Below, one piece after another: positions 43,312 to 56,359 of a DNA stretch of 64,000 nt. The DNA comes from Sphaerosporella brunnea (taxonomy: Eukaryota > Ascomycota > Pezizomycetes > Pezizales > Pyronemataceae). Within the stretch, counting starts at the first letter, position 1. Each line of letters begins with the position of its first letter. The stretch lies in contig VXIS01000010.1 in NCBI GenBank assembly GCA_008704415.1, positions 1-64,000 on the forward strand. Direction: 5' to 3'. The notes beneath the pieces were generated by a model, which saw only the letters and a program-made list of their open reading frames with translations, was not told the origin of the DNA and searched no databases. A program made the position numbers and the translations under genes.

Positions 43312-45234
43312 TATCAGTGGAATCCCTCTGCCAAGAAACTAGCTGTAGACAGCGAACCTGCTATTACACCTAACCCTGAGCCCTTCCCGCCCAGCTCCGG
43401 TGCGAAATACCGAGACCCATCTCGCACCATCGCCATCAACATCACCATCATCACCATATCCCATGAACCAGAAACACAGCCATGGTCACGGCCAATTGGC
43501 AGCCACTACCTTCCACCGCCTCTCGTGCACAACGACTCGCTTCTGCCGCGTGCACTGCGCGCGATCCAATGCGGAGCACATGTGCTCGACTACCCACGCC
43601 GGCAGATCCTCTGCGCCTTTCTGCCGCACTGCCGCTGCGCCGACACCGTGGAGCGAATCATCAAGCTGTCAGCGTCTGAAATGTCGACACTTGCAGAGGT
43701 TCTGCACGAGGGCTTGATACTGGCGCGCAACCGAGGTGGGAGGAAGAAGAGCTCTACCACCCTGGCAGGACACAGCGCTGAAGAACCGGACGGCACTCCA
43801 GAAATCACGATGGACGATTCACTGCATGAGCTCGCGCAAGCACCGCAACTTTCCGATGTGATCGCTCCACCGGTGGCCGAGGATGATGCGCTCGAGGAAG
43901 ACCTCTCGCCCGCCGCGCTCAAGCGGCGAAACGCAACTCTGCGCAAACACTGCCTCAGCCGCCAGCTCAACAGCTGCCTCATCACGCAAACCGACACCGA
44001 ACTCAATTTCGAGGCTTGCCATATTCTTCCGCACTCGCTCGCGGCGAAGACGAACTACCACAGTTGCATCTTCTGCTTCACTGTCGCCGTTCTCTTGGGC
44101 GCTGAGTGGCAACACCGGATCTGGGAGCTTGCTGGCGGCAGGAAAAGCTGGTCAACCGCCAACTGCCTGGTGCTCGGCATGGGCATGCACACTCTGTTCG
44201 ACAAGGGGCTGTTTATGCTTCACCCGCTGCCCAGTTCACGCACAGAGCACCGCCTGATGGATGTCCAGTTCAGCTGGGAAACGCAAGCGCGTACCGGGAT
44301 GTGTACAACGCTGCTCCCACGCGACACGGAAGAGCAGATCGCTGGCACTACGCAGTACACCTACAGTGAGTGCGACGACCAAAGGAGGATCAACTATCGC
44401 GACTGCTTCCGGTTCTTTACTAATGATCCCAGAACCTTGCCGCTGCCTGCGCCCGAGTTGCTGGAGCTGCACGCCGCGTTGTGGGCCCTGATCGGCGCTG
44501 TGGGGCTATCGCAAGCTGGGAACGAGAGAGTCAAAGCTGGGATGAAGAGGCGCCGTGTCGTCGATGACATGTTGGACAACGCCAAACGACCTCGCGGACG
44601 GAGCAGGCCTGATGACCGCACCTGTGGCGAGCGCGATTCACACTCCGGTTCGGGCCCGGGAGAAGGGCAAAGCCGACACCCAGAAGGCGGTGAAAGCTCG
44701 CCCGGGGGAGGTGGAGCTAGTTCACCGCAAGACGGGGGACAGCAGACTCTGCACACAACAGATAGCGACTCAAAGCGCAGCAAAATTGCTCCAGGTGTCT
44801 CTCCAGGCGAGCACCCTTCATTCGAGGTGCCACACGGTCCATGCATCGCAAGCTCCTCGCAACAACGCTTCCCGTCCCGTAGCAGCACACTGAAAGTCCG
44901 GGGCTCCCCCATACCGTCCCGCAGTAACAGCCACAGCCCAGAGCCTATCCGGGCGCCGCTGCGACTCCCATTCTCCCCCTGGCTGCTCTCCCAGGTGCTG
45001 GAATGCCGGCGGCGGCTCAGCGAGCGTAACCATTCCGCCACGCCGGAAGATGACTGGTGTTCTGCGGATTCAGACGATGAGGGGACCGAACCGGCATATG
45101 TGGAGGACGAGGATTGCGACGAAGATGCAGGAATGTTTGGACAGTATGCTGGATGGCGGGACAGGATGGACGCTAAGATGAGAGGAAGCCGGTGGTTGCG
45201 GGAAGTGCGTGGATGTCGTACCACGCCTGTTTAG
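43312..45234 (+). CDS. Fungal HNH nuclease-domain protein
   Basis: The protein carries the HNH nuclease domain found in many fungal orphan genes. CHILPHSL supplies the first His (44020-44022), STANC the Asn (44161-44163) and GMHTLFDKGLFMLHPLP the last His (44188-44190). The N-terminal part (SHYLPPPLVHNDSLLPRALR, HVLDYPRRQILCAFL) precedes it. The C-terminal 220 residues are Ser/Pro/Gly-rich and end acidic (VEDEDCDEDAGMFGQY). The frame is open from 43312, but the first in-frame ATG is at 43681, inside the coherent N-terminal region, so a 5' exon is probably missing. The threonine synthase exon 1 could supply it: its donor at 42996 and an acceptor ATCAG ending at 43317 join in phase. The role is unknown; such proteins may act on DNA. 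The stop is TAG. Confidence 0.85.
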   Translation, partial: YQWNPSAKKLAVDSEPAITPNPEPFPPSSGAKYRDPSRTIAINITIITISHEPETQPWSRPIGSHYLPPPLVHNDSLLPRALRAIQCGAHVLDYPRRQILCAFLPHCRCADTVERIIKLSASEMSTLAEVLHEGLILARNRGGRKKSSTTLAGHSAEEPDGTPEITMDDSLHELAQAPQLSDVIAPPVAEDDALEEDLSPAALKRRNATLRKHCLSRQLNSCLITQTDTELNFEACHILPHSLAAKTNYHSCIFCFTVAVLLGAEWQHRIWELAGGRKSWSTANCLVLGMGMHTLFDKGLFMLHPLPSSRTEHRLMDVQFSWETQARTGMCTTLLPRDTEEQIAGTTQYTYSECDDQRRINYRDCFRFFTNDPRTLPLPAPELLELHAALWALIGAVGLSQAGNERVKAGMKRRRVVDDMLDNAKRPRGRSRPDDRTCGERDSHSGSGPGEGQSRHPEGGESSPGGGGASSPQDGGQQTLHTTDSDSKRSKIAPGVSPGEHPSFEVPHGPCIASSSQQRFPSRSSTLKVRGSPIPSRSNSHSPEPIRAPLRLPFSPWLLSQVLECRRRLSERNHSATPEDDWCSADSDDEGTEPAYVEDEDCDEDAGMFGQYAGWRDRMDAKMRGSRWLREVRGCRTTPV

Positions 45235-48200
45235 GTGTGCCAGGTTATCTGACGGCCTTCATGGGGACACCACACGGCAATGGCACCGTTCATGAAATAT
45301 TTGTGGATGCATTATGGATGATTTGATACGCCGCCACCCGCCAGATTTCTCAGTGAGCCGGCACTCACAAGCGCCAGCTGTATGACACATCCGGTACCCA
45401 TCCTGGTGTTCAATACCGTGCTCGGTGTTGCTGGAAATTTCCGACGTACAGTGTGATAATCAGCGGAAATAACGTAGCTTCATTACCTTAAATATCAACG
45501 TAGGCTTGGTTGACTATGCGCGTGTGGCCCAAGAAGGGCGAGGGCTATTGCAACTTGAGATGGATGCACCACAAGATTCGAAAAACGGAGTTATCGGCGG
45601 CTATGTCTCCGTGGCGGTGTATCTGCCGTGTTGCGATGTCTGAGGTTTTTCGGAACTAGGAGCCGGGCACACTCGAAGTAGCCAGCTCTCGCATGTAATC
45701 CTAAGACCGTGAATACAGGTAGTTCCAATGGCATCCACGCCGCCACGGTATTTCCTACTGGGTTTTTTCTGCGAGCGGTTGATCCAGGCCTCGATGAGCC
45801 GAGATATCCTCTCAGTTGTACCGTCAGCAGTTCGGGTGCGACTCATATTGAGTCGTCCAAAACCCCTGGGCCGCATGCTGTGGCCAGTTCAACGAAGATA
45901 CCATGCAACCAGCGGAGTGTGGATCAATGGCTAGTCATATGGGAACTCACGGTATAACTGATAACCAGCTAAGAACCCATGGATGTCGGCAGACACAGCC
46001 ACACTGAACCGGAGCGCATGGACCAGTGTGGTAAAAATGAGTCTTGGATGGTCATCGGCGGATATCGCCAGACGTTTTGACAGCCAAGTGCAACGCAGCC
46101 CTTCCCCTCATCCACCAGCCAAGCCATAGCTCGGAGCGCGCGCGTTTGGAATGCCTGGCACAGGACGCTTCGGGGGTGCTCAGATACTCGGACGTAACGT
46201 GTTGCGGAAAGGCGTGCTGCAGCAAACATCGTCATCCAGAAGACTAAGTTGATCGAACGAGGGTTGAAATTGCCGGCGATGAAGCCTAGCCTGCCTGCAA
46301 AGTGGTGGGAGAAGGCCGCATCAGCGTAGATGTAGTCGCAGGATAAACTATGGAGGCAACGCCGTGAGTTGCCGTGCATGTAGTACGTTGTGCCCAAGGC
46401 ACCTGACTGGGTGCATATCTGACGTGGGGTACTGCCAAATCTGTTTTCTTCCGACGGCTTGGTGTGCTCAGGTGTGTTTGAATCGATCAACGGTAACGGT
46501 GCCACGATGTTGACCACTTTTCACATGCTTCAGGTCCAGATATCCTGCGATACAAATGCTTGGTCCACTGAGACCGGCATTTCGAGGACATGGCAGTGGT
46601 GGACGCCCGTGCAGTGAGATTGCCGGACGCAAACATATATTCCCGTCCGCTGACCTGGACGGACATGCCCCGGTGGTGTGGTCGCGAACGCTACGTTTGC
46701 AACAGGTCTAAGATTTTTGATCAACACGAAACGGTGTGGCATATGGCAAATAGCCTTTTAAAACTGTGGTCCATAATAGGCTCACCGCCAACCAACGTAC
46801 ATATCAGTAACAGACAGAGTCGGCTTTGTATTGACACCATGGTCGGTGATTTCGTTGTTTGCCGTGTTTCATTTAACATACGTCGCGAGCCGCCTACATG
46901 TTTATATCATGTTGGAAACTGGCTTTCTAGGCATGGTTAAGGCATGGATAAGGACGAGTAAGAGCGAGTGCTTGAAGTAGTGATATGCTATGATGGAGGA
47001 CCGAATGACATCACGGTGACGCTTGGAAGGGTGTATATACGCGCCTAGATAGCCTCTTAGAGCGTAATAAGACAATCACGTTTCCCCTCATCTACGACCC
47101 CGCCTATGCTTGACCTCCACGCTTAGACTATTTCCAACATATCAACGGGTGTCATATTAGGACGTGGACATCAGCGCTTTAAGAGGACGGCACTCTACAA
47201 GCACCTTATGGATTTCGTGAACTAAACAACGTGGGAAGTTGGCAGCAGACAACCAAAGCGGGGGAAAACTGGATCCATCTGGGGATATGCGGAAAACGGA
47301 ACCACACCGCTGTACGGCGAATAAAAGGCCGCCGCAACTGCTGGCAGATACCCATCCCCTGAGGATTATCTACTAGTCACAGTCCGGCTGTTGCGCCTGT
47401 TGCGGAAAATGGCGTCAAGGTGCAATGGTTCCTTTTCCGACTATCCGACCATGGCTTTGCAAAGACCCTAAACGTCATACACGGTCACCGAGGTCAACCT
47501 GGGTGCCGAATGGGCCAGTCATCCATCATATTGCCTCACTTAGGCTGATGGCGTGATAACCCAGGCGCTGATAGTGCTTTGCGAACAACTGATATGCGAA
47601 ATCCTTCACCGGGTGCACAGTAACTTCCTAGTTCCTAGCACAGTGATTGTCCACCCGAGGCACATCCGCCGGAACGCTGCGACCTCCTACCAAAGCGCTC
47701 CGCATTCTTAGAGGGAACTTCCCAGTCGGGCTGCCTCTATGAACAAAGCCATGATGGAGATAAGCGAAAAGTGGCCTCCACCGTGTCGGTCAATTGACAT
47801 CCGTAGCACGCCGGACAAAACAGAGATTGTAACCGGTGTTGGCATCCCACCACCACGGCCGAATGCTGTCGCATCCCGGACTAAACCGTGAACTACTCAG
47901 GCTGCCTGCGGCCGATTTCCCGTTTCTGACCATATCTGGAGCCTTGTAGCAAGCTGAACACTGTATGCTTCCATCGAATGCCGGCCATCATGCGATCATC
48001 CAGTTGTAAGCCAGCTCAAACGGTAACTACCTCCTGGAACAACCAGCTTTGGTCACTCAAGCAGTCCTCAGCCTTCGAAATACTATACATATCTTCACCA
48101 GCTCATTGTAGACCATAAAGATTAGGATAACATCAACCATGGCAAGATTTGCGTGTTTTAGATTCAGAAAACGGCTGAAGATAGGCGTAGGGCGGGCGGA

Positions 48201-48387
48201 GAGTATTTTCCAGGGGCTCGGTTTCAGCAGGCATTTCTGGAGATAAGGTCAAGATTGAACAATCAGACTGGGCACTGTCTACGCGCCACCGAAAAAATTC
48301 CGATCAGAGAACTGATGAACTAAAAGCAGTGACTTTGCGCGAGGGTTTGTGGCTTCAAGCTCTAACCCAGCGTGGGCGGATTGTGGA
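45235..48387. other. No convincing gene
   Basis: A minus-strand frame of 182 codons at 45969-46517 is the best candidate (FAGRLGFIAGNFNPRSINLV). It is Ser/Arg-rich and has no domain I know, so I would not call it. The 46.95-48.38 kb part has no open frame worth naming. Confidence 0.4.
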
Positions 48388-48882
48388 CAGGGCTGTCAAA
48401 AGTCCGGCCAGTCCGGCTTTGAACGCGGCCTGAACCGGACTGATTGAAACGGGCTTTTGAAATCACGGCCCGTTTGGACCAGGCTTTTTGGATCGAGACC
48501 CAGGCGCCTACCGGCACCCGCCAGGCCCAGAAGTACCCGGCGCCCGGCGGGCCCGCCAGGCATCTGTAGTTTTTTGCTTACACATACATCAAGGAAGGAA
48601 ACATGAATGTGAGATACAGATTCGACAACCTGAAGGACCTCCAGATACCCCTCCATCTCCGCACCCCGCTGTTCCAAGTCACTCAACATACGCCCCGCGT
48701 TCGGCACAATGGCCGACCCGACCTTAATTCATGATACCGGGCACCGGCAGGCACCTATCAGATATCCAGGTTTTTCTTATGCCGGTCCGAGCCTGTCGGG
48801 CTTGCCACCTCACCGGCCCGCCCTGACCCACTCCGTGGGGCCCCATTTGACCTGGCGGCCGGCCGGTCTATTGACAGCCCTG
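48388..48882. mobile_element. Non-autonomous hAT element, family A copy 4 (495 bases)
   Basis: The ends are CAGGGCTGTCAAAAGTCCGG and CCGGTCTATTGACAGCCCTG. The flanking duplications ATTGTGGA at 48380-48387 and 48883-48890 are perfect. It is the reverse complement of the outer parts of 5298-6159 with the middle deleted, and it keeps a short coding relic on the minus strand (MLSDLEQRGAEMEGYLEVL). It is the best-preserved short copy. Confidence 0.93.
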
Positions 48883-49373
48883 ATTGTGGATCAACGCAGT
48901 CCAGATACGAAGCGCATTTTGAAATTGCAGACTCTTCGGCCCACGATTAAATGGCGGCTTCATTTTAAGGCCTTCCTTAACCTCCGGCTGATGGAGTTAA
49001 AGCGAAAGCTTTGTTGCAAGCCACGAACACTTTTGGCACAGATGGGCGCTGCCGCAGATAAAGAGGGAAAATGGGTGGAGGAGCAACTCATGAAGCAATA
49101 AACTCACTGGGTACGATCTTGCTCCATCTTTTGCAGCCAGCAGGGCTGTGACCCGAAGCACTTTAAGGAGTAATTCGATGAAGCGGCTGCGTTGGATTTT
49201 TTTCAATCGTTTTTCACAGCAATTACAAAGCTACTACATATAATGGCTGCTCGATGCAAAGTCACAGCATATCATTCGCTCGGACGGCCCAGGTTTCAAG
49301 GCTGGGCGTCCTCGCGAGCTGCAGGTCCGGGGATTGGCCACCATACCCAATGCTGATCGGCAGGAACACATAC
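48883..49373. other. No gene
   Basis: A plus-strand frame continues from the element (48709-49101), but nothing in it is recognisable. Confidence 0.45.
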
Positions 49374-50217
49374 TCAATAAAAGGGATTATAACCAAGGAA
49401 TGTCGGGTTTATTACAAGGCTGCTGTACGGCTGGCGGAATAACAAACCCGCCGGTCTTTGGAATGTGGCGAGAGTCTTTCGCAGCGGTGGAAGTTTGCAA
49501 TGTTTTATTTCTCGTCGTTCTTGCAGCGGTGAGGCTTTCTTCCACTTGCTGGATGAACGCATGCTCTCCATCTCGCAGCTGTGTCGGTTGACTTCGGGCG
49601 CGTATTGGAACACTGCTTGGAGACCATTCAACAGACGTTCCGTGAACAGGGACCAGGTCTCCACTATGCCCGCGCGGCCAGCGATGGCCGCCGCCCTGTC
49701 GAAGTGACGTCACGTTGCTTGTTATTGCTTCATTCGGAGCCGGCATCAGGTCCATGTTCGGTTGGGAACAGGAACCTCTGGCGATACGAGCATGTTGTTG
49801 GTGGCACATGGCAACACACGCCGGCTGACTGCATTCCCGCAGGCCAAGGCCGTAGATAGAGATGGGAGCATCCCATCAGAGTTGTGGTAGTGGTCTCACC
49901 AAGCGTCGGCAGCGGCGAGTGAAGCACTGACGCCTTTTCAAAGTGAATAGTCGCCACGCCAGCAGACATCACCCCGAGTCACCGCCAGCCAGGCAGTAGC
50001 CTCTATGTCGCAACGTGCATAACCGCTTCGCAAACATATTGTCCTGCGATTCGACAACTTTGAGCATGTCGCGGTCACAGAAATGCAACTTGACGCACGC
50101 GGTGAAGTCGGTGAACATCCGGTCGCACAAGGCAAGGCGATCGCTCGCGCCGAGGGGGAGAAATAGCTCTCCATTGCTTGGCCGCTTCAGCACTGGATAC
50201 AGTCGGGGGTGCACCAA
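49374..50217 (-). CDS. Possible orphan coding region
   Basis: Three successive minus-strand frames have protein-like composition: HPRLYPVLKRPSNGELFLPL with CVKLHFCDRDMLKVVESQDN (50217-49969), then MSAGVATIHFEKASVLHSPL (from 49969), then AAIAGRAGIVETWSLFTERL with LQAVFQYAPEVNRHSCEMES (to 49374). I do not recognise the protein. The order suggests one gene with frame changes, either introns or decay. The 3' end has no special feature. Confidence 0.3.
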
Positions 50218-53200
50218 GCATCATGGAAGTAGGCCGTCGGCTGTTGAGACGAGGCAGCACCGGGAGAGATCGAGATGGAGGGGGTCGGAGCTCCAATGGA
50301 AAAGCCCATAAAACCGGTGAGGAAAGGAAACGCGGCGAGGGCGGTAAGGACATTGAGGGGTGGGCGGAAAGTTCAACTTTGGCGGCTGAGGTTTCAGAGA
50401 CGTGTGGTGCCTATCAGAACGGATCGACTGGATTGGTGGTTGTGCTTTCAGTGTTGTCTTTGGACAGCCTGAAACGCTACGCAAGATCTCGTTCGACGTG
50501 GCGTTCGACCGCACGTTGTTCATTCTGTTGCCACAGGGCTCGGCCATTGTTTGGGTTGCGGTTTGCGAACAGTCTGCCGGGCACTCGGCGAAATGCAGCT
50601 CGATCCTGCGACTCAACTAGGCACTGCGAACTATCCACGCATCACAGCGGGCTGTGTCAAGCAGCTTGACGATGACCCGCCTCTTGAGCACTCGCGGTGC
50701 CCTCGCCATCAAGCTGGCTCTTGAGGGTAAGCCGTGTTGATCACGCAGCCCGACCATGCCTGTGCAAAGCCACCACCGAGGGGCACAGATATACAAACCC
50801 ATAGTACGTGCAGCGCACCATACGGCAATTCTTTGCCACCAGATCCGGAGGGGATTCTCTTATTTAGGTTTTTACCGTAGCTTGATCGCCGTGTTCCGGA
50901 CCGTTGTTGCGGATGTTGTGATATCTCGCAACATGCGCGGGAGAACGGACGACTTACGGTGCTGGGCCCAGGTCGTGCAGTGTGTGTTGCCCATGATACC
51001 GCCCGGAGTGTAAGCTTTCGGGCAGGAGAAGCCCAGAAATTTCGGATCTACCGATAATATACTGCGGCGAGCGCCACGTTTGGGGAACGCGGGGCGTTGC
51101 TATTGGGACCGGATAGAACAGTCATCAGTCCGTTGGATGGGAAGTTCCGACCTGAGTTATGCCGTTTATCGCCGCCAAACAGACCGTTGCGATCGACAGA
51201 GGCTCGCCCCGGTTCCCTTCATTGATCTATCCAGCAGGTATGCACGATGGTTCGCAGCATACAACATCGATATATGCGGCCGCTTTAGAGCGACGGAAGT
51301 CCCCCACAGTCTCGCTGCCTGCACCACTTGTGGTTATCCACCTAGCGGTGTTTCGATGCACCATCGACTTCCCCGTCAAAACGTTTCCAGAACGATGCGC
51401 CGACAAGAAAGCCTCGGCGGATGATTTGACGTTGGATGAGACCGAATGGATCCAGTCTTTGCAGAAGGACTGAGCCGGGGAAGTTCGCGAGGTGGTGCGG
51501 GTGGATATCGATTCAACCGTCGCACCGGGATTTCACAAAAAGCCGCTACGTATCCCGGTGAAGCGCACCGCTCAAAAGGTACATTCAACAGAGGAGCGAC
51601 GCTGCCGTGTAAAGCTGCAGAGAGAGCGACCAAAAATGTGGTGGTCTATAAGATGTCGTCTGAGAGTACTTTTGCGGTTGTGATGGGAACACACGGAGCA
51701 CTTGGGGGGTTGCGCGACCCCTTGGATTGTGGAAGCCTTGCCCAAAACGGAAAGTGATTGTGAACAGATCCACGAATTCGAAACTGATGCGTGAAACTCG
51801 GATTTTTGGATAGGCGGTGGGGCGGCGCCGATCGCCGCCGCCTCATTGCGACGGAGCATCAGGCTTGGACTGCGCGTCGCCGTGGGTGTAATACGACCCC
51901 CCCGGGCCTCCGGGCAATCTTTGAGGATGCGATTTATCTATCACTGTCTAGAGCACTTGGCCGGATGCTATCCGGGATTGATGGACTGGACATCGCTGGA
52001 GTGCGAGTGATATAGTGTGATCGCCCATACTCGCTGGACATCGGGGAATTATGAGTCCGCGGGACGACAAACGAACTGGTGGAAGCCGTAGATCTTGAGC
52101 GGATGGCCGCCGGGGCGTTCAACTGTCACCGCAGGTGCTCAGTTTCGAGAATGGCTGTTCGATTGGCATGAGAAGCAGCACTCCCGGACGGTGGGCCGAG
52201 ATGCCAGAGCGAAAGCGTAGCGGACCGGCGCTTGCTGGAGGTCATAGATTTGAGCAGGTTGTCAAGCCTCCCGACAAAGAAATGGTGTCAATACCTACGT
52301 TGCCGGGACTGGCGGCGCCGAAAGCCTGAGGTGGTAGACTATGATCACCGCTAATGCAGGTGAATACAGATTGTCGCTCAGACATTCACACCGGGGTGCG
52401 AGACTCGAAAGCGGTGGTGTTTAGGCCGTGGCAACGCCGCGGCCCACACAGGACAGGAGAGCATGAAATATGTCATTGGACGCCTGTCCGGTTTTTCAAT
52501 CACGCGATGTAACTGTCCGCAGCTTTACCTAGAAGAGCGCGCGTTCGACTACGCCACGATATAAGCACTACCGCCAGGGCATGTTGTGATTGCCGGAGAC
52601 AGTGACTCCGCTGTTCGTGATGCTCAACACCCAAAGCTGCTAGGGCAAAGGCGTCCCTCGGTTAGTCACAATTGGGGATAAACGCCCGATATATCCATGC
52701 GGGGGCCGAGTCGATCGTCGTACGCGAAGTGGCGGACGAGAACACGGCAATAGGATGCCGACTGTGTGAGGATTCGTGACATCCATAGCGAGACCTGATG
52801 ACCACCTGCGGGGTGGCGTCGTAACGGTGCAAGTCCTCGGGAGACTGAGGGTTAACCCTGCCGGCCATGCACGTGGCGATCCATGGGCTGCCTACGGATC
52901 CACCTGCTCTGGCCCCCCGGTACCTGGGAGATGCCCAGGAGGTAGTGCGGCTACATACCGTGCACCGCCGCGACCGGCTCGCTGAATGACCGCCCGAGAG
53001 GCAGTATCGTTGTTCCGTACGCGAGGGTTGCCTGGGCGGCAGGGCCGGGCGTTGAGGGGAGCCGGTTGTTGAGGGGATGTATGAGGGTGCGTGAATAACT
53101 AGGCGGGCGGACGGAGAGCGTAACGAGGCCGCGGCGCGACATTTAGTCAATTGCAAGATATATCTAATTGTGTGCACGTATATACCCTGCTCACTACTGG

Positions 53201-54054
53201 TTTAATTGAGAGAGAGAAAAAAAAAGAACGTGAAATTCCAGCCTTCGTCACCTAAGCGGGATCGTAAACGCAGCGTCGCGAGTGCGGGCGTATGGCGGCG
53301 CGGTCAACGTCTTGGAAGGATAGGCAACAGGATAGTCCGGAGACTTTCCGCTCCCATACCATGCGTCGAGTGACATAGACGGGAACAACCGGAGATAACC
53401 GGGCCTATCAGGCCCCTGGAACGAGGCGACGAGGCGACTAGCGGCCGCCAGGCGACGCGGAGGATCACAGCGAGGGCGTGGATCCACGGGGACCGTGGGA
53501 TTCTTAGGGAGTGAGCGTGACGGGATGTACCCGGTGCCAGCTAAGGGGGGATGTGGGGTTAACCATAACGTTCAGCGCGTGCAATGACGCTGGAGATGAT
53601 GCATGACCTCGAAGACCAGACTTCGCAAAGGTGACGTTTTCAAACGGTAGTGGTGAGAGTTCACTGCCCGAATATGGGCATGCTGGAGTCGCCGGTAGTT
53701 TCATCAGAAAACAAAGCAAGTATGATAGTCCATTGACGGCGGTTTCACTTAGGGACACCTAAAGCTCCACGAGCAACTACATCTGTACTGTAGAACAGAA
53801 GGAAGGGGGAGAGAGCTTGTCTATACCTTCTCCAAATCTAACATCGAGATGCAGCACTCGGACAGCGGGCAGTTGACGGTTGGACTCAGGATGTCTATCT
53901 TCAGATCCGGATTCGGTTTCTGCGACCAAAACCGTATCGGCGGCAAGTCGGTCCAAAACGAACTATTACTCGCGCATTCTTGTGCTGAGGTGGGTGACCA
54001 CGAAAAAAAAATGACAAAAAACCTGCTGCTCACCCCGATTTGGGGGAGCTGAGA
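50218..54054. other. Long stretch without a convincing gene
   Basis: Short overlapping frames on both strands only, with no conserved motif or element end that I can see. Confidence 0.4.
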
Positions 54055-54128
54055 GGAAACTGCCGGGGATCGAACTGAGCACCTCAGGATTACAATGAGG
54101 ACTTCGATACGCTTGCGCCATCGGCCGT
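54055..54128 (-). tRNA. tRNA-like sequence or tRNA-derived repeat
   Basis: On the minus strand an A box (TGGCGCAAGCG, 54110-54120) and a B box (AGTTCGATCCC, 54066-54076) are correctly spaced, as in a pol III tRNA gene. An anticodon-like stem CCTCA/TGAGG encloses nine bases rather than seven (TTGTAATCC), and acceptor and T stems pair poorly. T-runs about 25 and 35 bases downstream could terminate pol III. This suits a tRNA pseudogene or the head of a SINE better than a functional tRNA. Confidence 0.45.
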
Positions 54129-56359
54129 TTTTTGGCATTAGGCTGTCCTCGCTGGTGATCATGAACTGCTCCCTCTCACTTGTCCCATGCACCAAGGTCA
54201 GCAAGACTCTGTATTTAATAACAACCCCCCCAGCGCACTCAGCAGCAGAAACTCAAAACCTCCAAGCAATACAAACCCGTGAACGCAAGTCCGATTCATT
54301 CCTCACACCACCCACCTTCGTATAGCCCTTGATTCCTTAGAATCTCATCCAGGGAAACGGTGCCAATGCCGTAGGCGATGGAATACGGTACGACTCGAGG
54401 CAACGGGATACTGATCGGCCAGCACACGGCGACATCCCTCAGGTAGCGGACTCGACGGGGTGTACCCTCCGGAACTGAGTCGGGGTCTCGCGGCACAACC
54501 TAGATCGGCGATGACCTCCGACTGTCGATAGTCAGGGTGGTTTGATACATCAGCCTGGTGCTACCGGATGTGGTTCATGGATTGCAGCCACAACGCATGC
54601 CTGCAAACGCAGCCTGGCTGGTTGTCCCTCCCCCACCGGCGCGAGATCGTACCATGGCGATGTCTCCAAGATCCAAGGAACGAAATCCCGACCAGAATGC
54701 AAAATCGCATTACGAGGAAACACCAGAGACCCGGCGCAATGCCAGTCACAAGATGCCCCCCCCCCTCCACCTCCTAACAACCTACATCACCGAAGTGCAG
54801 CACTGTACCTGCAGGGCGACTCTTTGCAACGAACGCACGTTCATCCCCGAGATGCGCAGCACCCGAATTTGTGATGTACAGCGCCCACCGGCGACCTGGG
54901 ATATAGCATCGTCGCACCCGCAACCATCCGCCGAACCGGCGAAACCGAAAACGTCCCCCGAAATGTGCGCGATTCCATATGTTGCTTCCAAATCCAAGGG
55001 TACACACAGCGCGGTCGCTGCTCAGGTCTGTACACCGGCTTTGAAGGTAGCATCCGCATCTGACGCCTTAAATTATGCCACGGCCCGAAGTTGACTACGC
55101 AGGGGCATGTGGTCATCAACCCCAGCCGCTGTAATCCTACATGTACGCGCATCAATCACGGCCGTTGACCGGCAGCCGCATTCCAGCCAATGGGCAAACT
55201 GCCAAAAACACGGCCGGCAGCCCACCCGCGCAGACCACCACTGTCAACTTGACTTCGAACGTCTGAAGCTGCCCTGGACGTCCGGTTGGCATGCCATACC
55301 CTGCAGCTGAGGACAGGAATATCTGCTGTTTCGTCTGGCCGTGCGGGTCGATGGTAGTGATGCACGGATAGAGTCGTGTGACGTTGTCGGGTGTTTTGTT
55401 GCAGAAATGTCGGGGATGAGAATTGTTAGAAGCACCTACCGGGACAGGACCAATGGACGACAGGGAGCGTAGCCCGGTCTATCTATCTCAACTATATCAG
55501 GTCCGTATGCGACAAAACGGACTGGCCACCTGAAGGTTATTTGTATGCACTGGTATATAATGACCACGTGCTGGCTGGTGATGCATGCTTATGCGTTGTA
55601 GTTGCACGCCAGCTGCTTTCTCGATATAAACTAGCCATATCACGAGCACCACCGTCCTCGGTACTCCAACCGCAGCGATGGGTTGCCAGGCCCACGACCT
55701 CCTCAGCGTGATTATCAAGGACAAGACATTGTGAAAATTTGGCAATGCTGGGCCTCATCACCGTGTGCCTCCAAAGAAAGCGGCTCGACATGCCGCTGGT
55801 CTCCCCACTTAGCATGGGGCTAGCGTTGCTCTTCCTGCGGCCGCAGTGCCTGCTGGCCTGGTCCTCGCCGTGCGTCCTCCTCCTCCGCCAGCCACCCAGG
55901 GTCCGATGCCAATCGATCGGCAGAAACGAGCGAGTTCCTTCGTCACGGCGTTGGCGGTTTTCAACCTCATCATCGAAACCGACGACCCCGGACGAGGCTG
56001 CTGATGCAGTGTGTGATCAGCACGACCGCCTGCAGCATTGACGCTCCGCGCTTCGGGAATCGATCCATATATAGCGTGCCGTCCTCGATCACCGAACTGC
56101 GAGCCGCCACCGCGATCAGATGAAAACCGACAATAACACCGCGGATGCGGAGAATATCACGGATGACCTGGTCCCGCCTGTGGGGTGTCAGCGTGGTGGT
56201 GCGATTCCGGTTGCCCTCGAGGGGCTGCGATCGTCGTCATCGTCCACTCTCACGATCGCGATGACCATGCCCTCAGGCGACCGGTGCGTGGGTACAGACA
56301 TGCTCCTTCGCAGAAGACATCGGATCGCAGTTCGGCCACTAGCTGATCTGCCGCCAAAT
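54129..56359. other. No convincing gene; may include LINE 5' part
   Basis: The last 500 bases (from about 55.85 kb) may belong to the 5' region of the LINE, since frames there have its Pro/Arg-rich style, but no motif is visible. I see nothing else. Confidence 0.35.
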
